A DNA stretch of 48,243 bases from an uncultured Clostridia bacterium (GCA_934489015.1 CAKSSN010000019.1:1-48243); one strand, 5' to 3'. Counted from the first letter of the stretch, positions 8,386-16,598 are shown. The notes: a model not told the origin generated them from the letters alone. Numbers and translations are program-made.

Positions 8386-8530
8386 ATGTATGAAAAAAGA
8401 AACAGACAAGAAAAGCAAAGACAACTTCATATGCTTAGCATAGATGATTTAGTGCCTAAAAATTATATACTACGCGATATAGACAAAGCTATTGATTTCA
8501 GCTTTATCTATGATGAGGTTGAAGGAATTT
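8386..8530 (+). pseudogene. Truncated IS1182-like transposase (N-terminus only)
   Basis: About 46 residues starting MYEKRNRQEKQRQ, then LSIDDLVPKNYILRDIDKAIDFSFIYDEVE, the conserved N-terminus of IS1182-family (DDE) transposases. A full protein would be about 450-550 residues; here it ends where an unrelated repeat begins at about 8531. The frame runs on into the repeat to 8751 without meaning. The catalytic DDE region is absent, so it cannot be active. Confidence 0.7.
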
Positions 8531-8758
8531 ACAGGTGTTCTTTTGTGCGACAAAAGAACGAAAAGCGCCGGGAGCTTAAGTACCTCCCGGACCCTGAACC
8601 GCTCGGGGCAAGCCCCAAGACCCCATGCAAGCGGATGTTTTTCAGGATTGCACAATTTATTGCAAGCCAACGCGGCGAGAGTTATTTATATTCTGAATGT
8701 AATGCGTTTGGCATTTATCGCAGCGATGCATACGCCGCTGCTACATTTTGAGATGTGT
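8531..8758 (+). repeat. Structured 220-bp repeat, copy A
   Basis: Begins ACAGGTGTTCTTTTGTGCG. It contains three successive hairpins: GTTCTTTTGT/ACAAAAGAAC, CCGGGAG/CTCCCGG and GGGGC/GCCCC. A variable middle follows, then a last palindrome around GCAGCGATGCATACGCCGCTGC. Copies B (16690-16918, same strand) and C (15382-15597, inverted) match it at both ends and are more diverged in the middle. It has truncated the transposase gene. Confidence 0.75.
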
Positions 8759-8799
8759 TTACAGATTTCGACGAAATTCTAAAAATTGCAGGTGAAAAA

Positions 8800-9060
8800 C
8801 TGGCGGATAACATCCGCCCCTACGGAGCGAACAAAGAATGTGGCGAAAAGCAAATGTTCACAGGTCTTAAATCATCGGGGATGAGCAGAGCCACGCCCCT
8901 ACAGAGCGAACAAAAAATATTGAAAAAATGCCAAACGGTTGCAAGTGTTAAATCGAGCGGAGCAAATAAAGAATATTGCAAAAATGCCAAACGCTCGCAA
9001 ATATAAATTCTAAAAAACAAAGAAAACGGGCGGGGCAGAGCCCCACCCATACAAAATAAA
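8800..9060. repeat. Dispersed palindromic repeat array
   Basis: Three to four units of the 75-85 bp family. Palindromes at about 8804-8819 (GGCGGAT-aac-ATCCGCC), 8878-8900 and 9028-9048 (GGGGC-aga-GCCCC core) are each followed by CCC-TAC-type tails and by A-rich spacers with CCAAACG...GCAA words. No gene was recognised; this fills the gap between the insertion-sequence remnant and trkH. Confidence 0.7.
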
Positions 9061-9127
9061 TTAAAATATCATACCAAGCAAATTTTATGCCGTTTTTTTA
9101 AATCGCATACCGAATTTACAAAACGCC

Positions 9128-10567
9128 TTATTTTTTCCACGTATACGGCGAAAAAAGAATAAGCATCGGGAAAATTTCAAGTCTTCCGATAAGCATATCG
9201 AGCGTAAGCACGAAAATCGAAAGCGGCGAATACACCGAAAAATTACACGTCGGACCTACCTTAGAAAGACCCGGACCGATATTATTAAGCGTTGCGGCAA
9301 CGGCGGTAAAATTCGTTGTAAAATCAAGATTATCAACGCTTATTATAAGCAGCGAAACGGCAAAAACAACAAGGTATGAAACCATGAAAACATTAACCGC
9401 GCGCATTGTTTCATGCTCAAGCGGTCTGCCGTTCATGCATATTTTATGCGTGCTTTTCGGGTGCGCCGCGAGCATTATTTCCTTTGCAACGCTTTTGAGC
9501 AGAATAATAATTCTCGAAACCTTTATTCCGCCGCCCGTGCTTCCGGCGCACGCGCCCATAAACATAAGCATAATCAGAATTGTTTTTGAAAGCTCAGGCC
9601 AGCGGTCAAAATCGGTTGTGGAATACCCGGTTGTTGTTATAATTGAGCCGACCTGAAAAAAGCTGTGGCGCAGCGCTTCGCCCATGCCCGAAAAATATTC
9701 GCGGCAGTTAAACGCAATAGTCAGCGCGGACGCCAAAATAACGAGAAGATACACCCTCAGCTCAACCGAGCTTACAGCCGCCTTCACCTGCCGCCTTAAA
9801 ATAAGGTAATAAAGTGAAAAGTCAATTCCGAACATAATCATAAACACCGTAACAACAATCTGAACATACGGCGAGTAGTCGGCAAGACCGGAGTTTAATA
9901 TTGCAAATCCGCCCGTGCCTGCCGTTCCGACCGAAATTGTAATTGCGTCAAAGAGCGGCATTTTGCCGATTAAAAGGAAAATTATCTCCAAGATTGTCAT
10001 AAAAAGATATATCCCGTATAAAATTTTGGCGGTTGCCCTGACGCGCGGCACGAGCTTATTTACAGCAGGACCGGGACTTTCAGCCTTTATAAGATACATA
10101 TTGCTTCCGCCTGCGAGCGGCACTATTGCAACGAGGAACACAAGCACGCCCATGCCGCCTATCCAGTGGGTAAAGCTTCTCCAGAAAAGTATTGCCTTAG
10201 GTAAAGCCTCAACGTCCGATAAAATCGACGCGCCGGTTGTTGTAAGACCGGAAGCCGTTTCAAAAAGCGCGTGTAGCGGATTTGGTATTGCTCCGGAAAT
10301 TATAAACGGCAGCGCGCCGAATATGCTCATAATAATCCAGCACAGCGCAACAACAGCAAAGCCCTCACGCGAATAAATTGCCTTGTTTTTCGGGCATTTT
10401 GCCGCCGGGAACGCGCCTGTCGCCGCGCATATCGCCGCGCATATCAAAAACACAAACGCGCTTTGGCTGTCACCGTAGCACAGCGCACATATAAGAGGCA
10501 ACAGCATACAAGCCGCTTCAAGCTCAAGCGCACAGCCGAGAATATGCGCTATAAATTTGTAGTTCAT
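9128..10567 (-). CDS. trkH: Trk-type potassium uptake protein TrkH
   Basis: A 479-residue integral membrane protein of the Trk/Ktr/HKT superfamily, with about ten hydrophobic segments. Four pore-loop motifs can be seen in order: ASGLTTTGAS (about 109-118), VGTAGTGGFA (about 217-226), GSIITTTGYST (about 307-317) and ATLNNIGPG near the C-terminus. The glycines in them form the K+ filter. It would take up K+ across the cytoplasmic membrane together with the gating protein TrkA. GGAGG lies ahead of the ATG, and the gene follows trkA by 18 bp, so both form one operon. Confidence 0.93.
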   Translation of the reverse strand: MNYKFIAHILGCALELEAACMLLPLICALCYGDSQSAFVFLICAAICAATGAFPAAKCPKNKAIYSREGFAVVALCWIIMSIFGALPFIISGAIPNPLHALFETASGLTTTGASILSDVEALPKAILFWRSFTHWIGGMGVLVFLVAIVPLAGGSNMYLIKAESPGPAVNKLVPRVRATAKILYGIYLFMTILEIIFLLIGKMPLFDAITISVGTAGTGGFAILNSGLADYSPYVQIVVTVFMIMFGIDFSLYYLILRRQVKAAVSSVELRVYLLVILASALTIAFNCREYFSGMGEALRHSFFQVGSIITTTGYSTTDFDRWPELSKTILIMLMFMGACAGSTGGGIKVSRIIILLKSVAKEIMLAAHPKSTHKICMNGRPLEHETMRAVNVFMVSYLVVFAVSLLIISVDNLDFTTNFTAVAATLNNIGPGLSKVGPTCNFSVYSPLSIFVLTLDMLIGRLEIFPMLILFSPYTWKK

Positions 10568-10585
10568 ATTATAAAATCCTCCGGT

Positions 10586-11944
10586 TTATCCGAGTATGTC
10601 AGAAATGTCGTTAAGCCCGGCAATTGTCGTTACAACAATAACCGTGTCGCCTGTCTGTATTGTATCGTGGCCGCGCGGAATGATTATTTTTCCGTTTCTG
10701 TTTATGCACGAGATAAGAATATCCTTTTTTATATTCAGTTCATTGAGCTGCTTGTCGGTTATTTCGGAGCTTTCATGAATACGAAATTCGAGAGCCTCTG
10801 CCTTGCCGCCGAAAATCAAATGCATCGTTTCAATATTGCTTCCGATCGAGTTTTCCTTTGCGCGCACAAATCTTACTATATATTCAGCCGTTATGTTTTT
10901 CGGATAAATAACGGAGTCAAGGCTTAAGTTGTCAATAACGTTGTCATACGCTATTCTGTTTACCTTTGTTATAACCTTGCCGCCGGTTATGCTCTTTGCG
11001 TAAAGCGAAAGGAGAATGTTTTCTTCATCTATATTTGTCAGCGAAACGAACGACTCACATTTTTCAAGCCCTTCTTCAAGAAGCAGGCGGTTATCCGTTC
11101 CGTCGCCATTTATTATTGTCGCCTTAGGCAGCAGCTGACAAAGAGTTTCGCATCTTTCGGGATTTTGCTCTATAATTTTAACGTCAATTCCCGACTGAAG
11201 CAGCTGCTTTGCAAGGTAAAACGACGTTGAGCCGCCGCCGACTATAATCGTGTCCTTTACCTTGTTTGTTTTTACGCCGATTTTTTTGAAGAAATATGCC
11301 GCGTTTTTCGGGGAAGCGACAACGCTCAAAAGGTCGCCCTCCATAACCGTGAAATCGCCGCTCGGAATAATTGCACTGTCTCCGCGCTCCGCGCCACAAA
11401 TGAGAACGTCGCAGCTTAATCGGTGACCCATTTCCGAAATTTTCATGTTCGCAAGCGGCGAGCCGGGCTGTATTCTGAATTTTAAAATTTCAACTCTGCC
11501 CTTTGCAAATGTGTCAATCGTTATCGCCGTCGGAAATCTCAGCACGCGTGCTATTTCCGCTGCCGCCGCCTGTTCGGGATTGATTATCATTGCAAGCCCG
11601 AGATCCTCTTTAAAAAGGTTTAAATCCTTGCTGTATTCGGGCTTTCTCACGCGCGCAATCGTTTTGCAGTTGCCTGTTTTTTTGGCAATAAGGCAAACGA
11701 GCAGATTAAGCTCGTCCGCACCCGTTACGGCAATCAGCAAATCAGCGTCCCTTACTCCTGCGTCAAGGAGCGTTTCGGTGCTCGCTCCGCTGCCTGCAAC
11801 GCCCATTATATCGTATCTGTTCGCGATATCCTGAACAACGCGGTATCTTTTGTCTATCACCGTTATATTATGCTTTTTTTCGTTTGAAAGCTTTTCGGCA
11901 AGCTTTTCTCCGACCTTGCCGCAGCCTACAATTATAATATTCAT
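10586..11944 (-). CDS. trkA: Trk potassium transporter regulatory subunit TrkA
   Basis: A 452-residue cytoplasmic protein with two repeated RCK units. RCK-N1 starts MNIIIVGCGKVGEKLAEKL with the GxGxxG NAD(H)-binding loop. RCK-C1 contains RIQPGSPLANMKISEMG. RCK-N2 has DTIIVGGGSTSFYLAKQL at about residue 225, and RCK-C2 lies near the end (IIPRGHDTIQTGDTVIVV). The double-RCK length separates TrkA from single-RCK KtrA. Nucleotide binding by TrkA gates the TrkH channel. A ribosome site (CGGAG) precedes the ATG. The leader is only about 40 nt, which leaves no room for a ydaO-type c-di-AMP riboswitch. Confidence 0.93.
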   Translation of the reverse strand: MNIIIVGCGKVGEKLAEKLSNEKKHNITVIDKRYRVVQDIANRYDIMGVAGSGASTETLLDAGVRDADLLIAVTGADELNLLVCLIAKKTGNCKTIARVRKPEYSKDLNLFKEDLGLAMIINPEQAAAAEIARVLRFPTAITIDTFAKGRVEILKFRIQPGSPLANMKISEMGHRLSCDVLICGAERGDSAIIPSGDFTVMEGDLLSVVASPKNAAYFFKKIGVKTNKVKDTIIVGGGSTSFYLAKQLLQSGIDVKIIEQNPERCETLCQLLPKATIINGDGTDNRLLLEEGLEKCESFVSLTNIDEENILLSLYAKSITGGKVITKVNRIAYDNVIDNLSLDSVIYPKNITAEYIVRFVRAKENSIGSNIETMHLIFGGKAEALEFRIHESSEITDKQLNELNIKKDILISCINRNGKIIIPRGHDTIQTGDTVIVVTTIAGLNDISDILG

Positions 11945-11990
11945 GCAATAATCTCCGTTTCATTATAAAAGACAATATCTGCCGATAGAA

Positions 11991-12019
11991 ATTATATCAA
12001 ATAATGTATTAAAAGTCAA
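11991..12019 (-). promoter_or_regulatory. Promoter of trkA-trkH
   Basis: Minus strand TTGACT (12019-12014), 17 bp, TATAAT (11996-11991). A second TATAAT-like word at 11967-11962 has no good -35. The predicted RNA starts near 11985. Confidence 0.65.
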
Positions 12020-12153
12020 TAAGGTTACGGCTATATTATGCTTTATATTTTAAATTTGTAAACAATTATGGTTTTTAATCGCTTTAATACACCCAAAAAT
12101 CGCAATATCAACAATTAATTTATAGTCAAATTGCATAAAATATAAAAACACTG

Positions 12154-12182
12154 TTGACAAAGATAATATACGGTGATATTAT
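12154..12182 (+). promoter_or_regulatory. Strong promoter of the metal-exporting ATPase gene
   Basis: TTGACA (12154-12159), exactly 17 bp, TATTAT (12177-12182). The start site should fall at about 12189-12191, at the left edge of the palindromic operator. Confidence 0.75.
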
Positions 12183-12190
12183 ATTAATAG

Positions 12191-12216
12191 AACATATGAG
12201 CAAATGTTCATATGTT
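12191..12216. promoter_or_regulatory. ArsR/SmtB-type metal-sensor operator
   Basis: A 26-bp imperfect palindrome with arms AACATATGAGCA and ATGTTCATATGTT, i.e. the ATATGA-n-CA...TG-n-TCATAT pattern typical of SmtB, ZiaR and CadC operators. It sits at and just downstream of the predicted transcription start, where a bound repressor would block initiation until Zn or Cd releases it. No arsR/smtB gene lies in the window. Confidence 0.65.
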
Positions 12217-12239
12217 AATGTGTTAGGAGAGTGATTTCC

Positions 12240-14318
12240 ATGAAAACAAAGGTATATAAAATGAAAAATCTTGACTGCGCGCATTGCGCGGCGAAGATGG
12301 AAGAGAAAATAAATGCACTCGATGAGGTTGAGTCGGCATCAATCGTTTTTGCTTCAAAAAAGCTTTATTTAACGGCGGAAAATCCCGAAAGCCTTATCGG
12401 CAAAATAAATGCGGCGTGCGACAGCGTTGACGCGGGCGCGGGCATTGACGACGGCGACGACGAGGAAGAGGAGGACGACATAAAGAGCGACGTCAAAAAG
12501 CTTATCTGCGGCGCGGCGGTTTTTGCCGCAGCGGAGATTATCTCTCACATTTCGTTTGCGTATAGCGGAGCGGTATCGCTTGTGCTTTTCGTGATTGCGT
12601 ATATAATTTTGGGCGGCGAGGTTTTGATAAGCGCCGCAAAGAACATAGCAAAGGGAACGGTTTTTGATGAAAACTTTCTTATGAGTATTGCGACAATAGG
12701 CGCGTTTGTAATAGGTCAGTACGGCGAGGGCGTTGGCGTTATGCTCTTTTTCGGAATAGGCGAGCTTGCGGAGGATTTGGCTGTTAAAAGAAGCAGAAGC
12801 GCTGTAAGCGAGGCTATAGATATGCGCCCGGAAACAGTGCTTTTGTGCGAGGGCGAAAATGTTAAAATGATACCTGCAGAAAGGGCGGCCGTAGGCGACA
12901 TAATCCTTGTAAGACCGGGCGACAGAATACCTCTTGACGCAACCGTAGTTGAGGGCGACAGCCGAATTGATACATCGAGCGTTACGGGTGAGCCCGTGCC
13001 TGTCGGCGTACATTCGGGCGACAGCGTTATTTCGGGCTGCGTGAACACGAGCGGAACCTTAAAAATCCGCGTGGATAAAGAGCTTAGCGAGTCGATGGTT
13101 ACGAAAATTCTCTCACTTGTTGAGGATGCGGCGGCTTCAAAGCCGAAAATCGACAGCTTTATAACGGGCTTTGCAAAGGTTTACACGCCTATTGTTGTTG
13201 CGGCAGCCTTGTTTGTTGCGCTTGCTATGCCGCTTATCACGGGCGGAGCTTTTCGCGATTGGGTGTATACGGCGCTTACATTTCTTGTAATCAGCTGTCC
13301 GTGCGCGCTTGTGCTTAGCGTTCCGCTTGCGTTTTTCTGCGGAATAGGTGCAGGGTCGAAAAGAGGAATTTTGTTTAAGGGCGGAGTTGTTCTCGAAGCT
13401 GCGGCAGAGGTTCAAAATGTTGTTTTCGATAAAACGGGAACGCTGACAACCGGAACATTTTCCGTAAATGAGGTTAAAGCTTTTTCGGGCTTTGATGAGA
13501 AATACGTATCTGCCGTTATGGCTGCGTGTGAAAAATTTTCAACGCACCCGATTGCAAAAAGTATTGTAAGCTATGCGGCGGAGAATAATATTGAAGCGGC
13601 AGCGGTTGAAAATATAGAGGAGCTTGCCGGTCTTGGCATAAGAGCGAGCGTTGACGGCAAAGAGGTGCTCATCGGCGGTGAGCGCATAATGGAGCATTTT
13701 AATGTTGACAGCCGCGCGGCAGGGGGGAAGTATACAGTTTTGCTTTCACTTGACGGAAAGCTTGCCGGCTCTGCCGTTATTTCGGATACGGTTAAGGCGG
13801 ATTCGGCAAATGCTGTTGATAAGCTTCATAAAATGGGCAAAAGAGTTTATATGCTAACGGGCGACTCGAAAGAAAATGCGGCGGCTGTTTCGGAAAAGCT
13901 CGGTCTTGACGGCTTTTATGCCGGGCTTTTGCCGGCCGGGAAGCTTGAAAAGCTCGAAGAGATAAGAAAGAGCGGAAAGGCTATGTTTGTCGGCGACGGA
14001 ATAAATGACGCGCCTGTTCTTGCCGCTGCCGATGTCGGTGCGGCAATGGGGAGCGGCGCCGACGCCGCTGCAGAGGCTGCCGATGTTGTTTTGATGAAGT
14101 CAAATCCGCTTGCAAGCGCCGAAACAATCGGACTCGGAAAAAGAACGGTTAAAATTTCAAGACAAAATGTTGTTTTCGCGCTTGTTGTTAAAATCGCAAT
14201 AATGCTTCTCGGTATAACAGGAATTTATTCTAATATGTGGCTCGCCGTTGCCGCCGATACGGGCGTTGCTATGCTTTGTATTTTAAATTCGGTTAGAATA
14301 TTGATAGCAAAAAGATAA
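12240..14318 (+). CDS. Heavy-metal P1B-2-type ATPase (Zn/Cd/Pb exporter, ZntA/CadA-like)
   Basis: A 692-residue metal exporter of the cytoplasmic membrane. In order: one N-terminal HMA domain with metal-binding NLDCAHCA (C13, C16); an acidic stretch of D and E residues at about 70-80; membrane helices; the actuator motif TGEPVP (about 249-254); the translocation motif CPC (about 353-355); the phosphorylated aspartate in DKTGTLT (about D397); HPIAKSI; the hinge GDGINDAPVLAAADVG; and the end segment with K...GIYSNMWLAVAADTG that marks the P1B-2 (Zn/Cd/Pb) group. A GTG at 12231 could add three residues, but AGGAGA sits 9 nt before the ATG at 12240. The ArsR-type operator supports induction by Zn or Cd. 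The gene is monocistronic, with a terminator at 14368-14412. Confidence 0.93.
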   Translation: MKTKVYKMKNLDCAHCAAKMEEKINALDEVESASIVFASKKLYLTAENPESLIGKINAACDSVDAGAGIDDGDDEEEEDDIKSDVKKLICGAAVFAAAEIISHISFAYSGAVSLVLFVIAYIILGGEVLISAAKNIAKGTVFDENFLMSIATIGAFVIGQYGEGVGVMLFFGIGELAEDLAVKRSRSAVSEAIDMRPETVLLCEGENVKMIPAERAAVGDIILVRPGDRIPLDATVVEGDSRIDTSSVTGEPVPVGVHSGDSVISGCVNTSGTLKIRVDKELSESMVTKILSLVEDAAASKPKIDSFITGFAKVYTPIVVAAALFVALAMPLITGGAFRDWVYTALTFLVISCPCALVLSVPLAFFCGIGAGSKRGILFKGGVVLEAAAEVQNVVFDKTGTLTTGTFSVNEVKAFSGFDEKYVSAVMAACEKFSTHPIAKSIVSYAAENNIEAAAVENIEELAGLGIRASVDGKEVLIGGERIMEHFNVDSRAAGGKYTVLLSLDGKLAGSAVISDTVKADSANAVDKLHKMGKRVYMLTGDSKENAAAVSEKLGLDGFYAGLLPAGKLEKLEEIRKSGKAMFVGDGINDAPVLAAADVGAAMGSGADAAAEAADVVLMKSNPLASAETIGLGKRTVKISRQNVVFALVVKIAIMLLGITGIYSNMWLAVAADTGVAMLCILNSVRILIAKR

Positions 14319-14367
14319 ATTAAGGGGGTGTTAAAGCTTTTTTCTATCCCCCTACAAAAGAGCAAAT

Positions 14368-14412
14368 GGCTGCCGGAAAAGTCAATTGACGTTTTCGGCA
14401 GCCTATTTTTTT
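14368..14412 (+). terminator. Rho-independent terminator of the metal ATPase gene
   Basis: GGCTGCCG (14368-14375) pairs with CGGCAGCC (14396-14403) and the stem extends through GAAAA/GTTTT. The loop, GTCAATTGAC, is itself palindromic. TATTTTTTT follows. Confidence 0.8.
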
Positions 14413-14457
14413 GTGCCAAAGCACTAAAAATAAATTTTTTTTAATAAAAAATTTTTT

Positions 14458-14709
14458 ATGCTATTGATATACTGTTTATTAAAGGCGCTGGGAAAAGGCT
14501 TTTTGGGCGAGGAATACAGGGGCATGGCGCAAAAGGCGCTCGAAGCGGTGAAAAGCCGGATAGATGAGGACGGAACAGTTCTTGACGTTTCATACGGAAC
14601 GCCTGTTTTTGACAGCGCGGAGGAATATAAAAATGTTGAAATATGCCCCATGATATACGGTCAGGCTCTTGCGATTTTGTGCATGAGTGAGGGGCTGAAA
14701 AGCTCATAA
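14458..14709 (+). pseudogene. C-terminal remnant of a GH105 unsaturated glycuronyl hydrolase
   Basis: 83 residues. YCLLKALGKGFLGEEYRG, then DGTVLDVSYGTPVF, then EYKNVEICPMIYGQALAILCMSE match the end of GH105 (YteR-like) unsaturated rhamnogalacturonyl hydrolases, which release the unsaturated uronic acid left by pectin lyases. The whole family protein is about 350-380 residues, so the first three quarters, including the catalytic aspartate region, are missing. Upstream there is only A/T-rich sequence with no promoter. It is the first of four gene remnants in this island. Confidence 0.7.
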
Positions 14710-14739
14710 TAAAAGTCTTAAAAAAGCCCGCAGAAAAGC

Positions 14740-15111
14740 TATTTCTTTGGGCTGTACGTGATTGGAGAAACCTACGGCGTGATAAGCATGAAAATAAACG
14801 ACGAAGCGCCGAGCGCGCAATTCGATGAGCAGGAGAAGTTTATAGCCGATTATGACCAGATTGCAAACGGTCATACCGATTTGTTCATCAAGCCTGACGT
14901 GCTTCCGTCTGCTTCAAAATATTTCGAGTCGCTGCGCACACAGCAGATAAATCTTATCGTTAAGGCGATTAAGGGCAAAATAAGCTCAAACGAATATCTT
15001 GAACAGTTTAAGAGCGTTTGGGAAAAGAGCGGCGGAACGGAGCTTGAAGAAGAGGCAAAAGAGCTTTACGGAGAAGAGGAAGCAATTCTTAAAGAGGTTT
15101 CGGATAAATAA
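14740..15111 (+). pseudogene. C-terminal remnant of an LplA-type solute-binding protein
   Basis: About 120 residues end with DLFIKPDVLPSASKYFESLRTQQINLIVKAIKGKISSNEYLEQFKSVWEKSGG, the pattern at the end of LplA/YtcQ-like polysaccharide-binding lipoproteins (a long helix with two polar turns, then a KxxGGxELxxE-type tail). The full protein is about 500-560 residues, so more than three quarters is gone, with no signal peptide or lipobox. The order GH105 then LplA is normal in pectin-oligosaccharide loci. The frame opens without a proper start (only a GTG at 14758). Confidence 0.6.
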
Positions 15112-15120
15112 TTTTGTTTG

Positions 15121-15360
15121 TCCGTAAAATTCGGCTTGCTCGGATAAACCGAAAAATCATCTAATTTGGATTTGCCGAAAAATTCGGCACACTCGGATTT
15201 GCCGAAAAAATTCGTCTTGCATCGTAGGGGCGGGGCTCTGCTCCGCCCGAAAACGCTTGCATTTTATCGGATAAACCGAAGAATCGATTTGTTCGGGATA
15301 TGTCGAAAAAAACAATTGCAATTTGTCTGATAAACCAAAAAAATCAGCTAATCACCAACA
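15121..15360. repeat. Degenerate short direct repeats (CGGATAAACCGAAAA type)
   Basis: Six irregular copies of a word close to TCGGATAAACCGAAAAATC (near 15140, 15193, 15270, 15297 and 15328, with TTTGCC in place of AAACC in some). One inverted copy of the GC palindrome (GGGCGG...CCGCCC, 15228-15249) is embedded. Two further copies lie near 15817 and 15860. No coding potential was seen. Confidence 0.55.
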
Positions 15361-15381
15361 ACCATAAAACGCAAATCAAAA

Positions 15382-15597
15382 TATAGCAGCGGCGTATGCA
15401 TCGCTGCGGTAAATTGCAAACATATTGCAATCAGAATTTAAAATTACCCTTGCCGCGTTGGTCTGCGATAAATCGTATAAATCTGAAAATCTTTGCTTGC
15501 ATGGGGTCTTGGGGCTTGCCCCAAGCGGTTCAGGGTCCGGGAGGTACCGGACTCCCGGAAGTTTTGGTTCTTTTGCTTACAAAAGAACACCTGTAAA
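15382..15597 (-). repeat. Structured 220-bp repeat, copy C (inverted)
   Basis: The reverse complement starts TTTACAGGTGTTCTTTTGT and repeats the three hairpins of copies A and B (AC-rich arm pair, CCGGGAG/CTCCCGG, GGGGC/GCCCC) and the closing GCAGCGATGCATACGCCGCTGC palindrome. It lies between the LplA and LplB remnants. Confidence 0.75.
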
Positions 15598-15639
15598 AGA
15601 CAAGGAATAACAAAAAGCAAAAGATTAAGAAAACTCGAC

Positions 15640-15860
15640 TAAATATCTGCCCCTACAGAGCAAGCAAAAAATATTACAGAAATGCCAAACGCTTGCAAGC
15701 GTTAAAACGGGTGGAGCAAAGTCCCACTCCTACAGCATAAAACAAAACAACAGCTAATAAATAAAAAATTTGCAATTGTTAAATCTGGCGGATAATATCC
15801 GCCCGAAACCGCACTTATGTTTTATCGGATATACCGAAAAACCGCTTACATTTTATAGCG
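15640..15860. repeat. Dispersed palindromic repeat copies
   Basis: Decayed units of the CCCCTAC...GAGC family with CCAAACGCTTGCAAGCGTTAAA spacers, including GGCGGAT-aat-ATCCGCC at about 15793-15809. Together with the two neighbouring repeat classes it fills the space between the LplA and LplB remnants. No gene was recognised. Confidence 0.65.
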
Positions 15861-15921
15861 TAAACCAAAAAACAACAACACAACCACAAAAACAGCTTAC
15901 AAAAAGGCAAAAGGTGAAATT

Positions 15922-16041
15922 ATGACAAAAACAAGCTTATCGCATAATTCAAAAGTAAAAAAGGAATCGCTTCTGAAAAGCTACAAAAAGCACTATCCGC
16001 TTATCCTCATGCTTCTTCCGGGAATAATCGCGCTCATATGA
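15922..16041 (+). pseudogene. N-terminal remnant of an LplB-type ABC permease
   Basis: 39 residues starting MTKTSLSHNSKVKKESLLKS and ending KHYPLILMLLPGIIALI, the cytoplasmic tail and first half of membrane helix 1 of LplB-like polysaccharide ABC permeases. AAAAGGTG lies ahead of the ATG. The frame stops with TGA at 16039 exactly where sequence of the partner permease begins, which points to an internal deletion of most of lplB and lplC. Confidence 0.65.
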
Positions 16042-16306
16042 CAATAGCTTTGTTTATGGCTGTGGCGCATTGGAATAGCTGGTATGACGCGCTGATGTAT
16101 ATCACTTGCTGCTCCAGAGGATTATTCAGGAAAGCGACGTTTCGCTGATAACGCAGGGGATGGTAAATCCCGATGCGGCAGAGTTTACGTCCGAAACCGT
16201 TAAGTCGGCAACCGTTATTGTCGCAATACTTCCGATTTTGCTGTTTTATCCGTTTATTCAGAAGTATTTTACTAAGGGTATAATGCTCGAAGCGGTAAAG
16301 GGATAA
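16035..16306 (+). pseudogene. C-terminal remnant of an LplC-type ABC permease, frameshifted
   Basis: Frame one reads TIALFMAVAHWNSWYDALMYI (about 16041-16103), the last cytoplasmic/membrane turn of LplC-like permeases. The sequence then shifts frame and continues LLQRIIQESDVSLI...FTSETVKSATVIVAILPILLFYPFIQKYFTKGIMLEAVKG to the stop at 16306, the standard LplC end. A short deletion in the DRxLYPLQ region explains the shift. About 220 N-terminal residues are absent. Non-functional. Confidence 0.7.
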
Positions 16307-16319
16307 AGGGGAGTTAATT

Positions 16320-16510
16320 CATGATGGATAATTCATAATTCATAATGCTTAATTCATGGTTTATAATGCTTAATTTGCAATTTTGTATAAATATTTTTCT
16401 ATGCACGGGCGGGGCTTTGCTCCGCCTGATTTGTATTTGCGGATATTTGGTTGTTTGCAGCTATTTTGTTTAGCTCCGTAGGGGCGGATAATATCCGCCC
16501 GTTTTTTTAT
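16320..16510. repeat. AT-rich short tandem words plus inverted palindrome copies
   Basis: 16320-16375 repeats AATTCATAATGCTT-like words. 16403-16425 and 16478-16500 are two copies of the GC palindrome in the opposite orientation to those at 16960-17296; the second is followed by a T-run and could end plus-strand transcription. No gene is visible. Confidence 0.5.
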
Positions 16511-16548
16511 CACAATGATTTTTTATTTTTGCGACAATTTCGGAGCGC

Positions 16549-16598
16549 AAAAGCCTCCATCCTTGAGGGAGTCAGGCCGCGTTAGCAGTGGAAGGAGT
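16549..16598. repeat. REP-like element (AAAGCCTCC...GGAAGGAGT)
   Basis: GCAAAAGCCTCCATCCTTGA, GGGAGTCAGGCCGCG and GCAGTGGAAGGAGT follow one another. CTCC/GGAG words at the two ends can pair. This composition is familiar from short extragenic elements of gut Clostridia, but only a single copy is present in the window. Confidence 0.4.

Larger units (their letters stand above)
8322..8530 (+). mobile_element. Left-end remnant of an IS1182-like insertion sequence
   Basis: Starts with AGACTGTAGACAAA, which resembles an IS1182-type terminal repeat, and contains an internal promoter, a perfect 12-bp inverted repeat and the first part of a transposase gene. The element is cut by a different repeat that begins at about 8531. 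No right end is visible in the window. Confidence 0.6.

Noticed and set aside
8371..8751. 126-residue frame as a full gene
   Set aside because: Only the first about 46 residues after the ATG at 8386 are transposase; the rest is chance translation of the 220-bp repeat, and the same translation recurs in copy B.
11945..11990. c-di-AMP riboswitch before trkA
   Set aside because: The leader predicted from the promoter is only about 40 nt, far shorter than the ydaO aptamer.
12369..13013. Long minus-strand frame of 214 residues within the ATPase gene
   Set aside because: Shadow of the ATPase frame; composition is low-complexity Ala, Arg and Tyr, with no start signals.
15396..15610. Frames inside repeat copy C
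   Set aside because: They exist only because the repeat is GC-rich and stop-poor; copies A and B do not conserve the frame.
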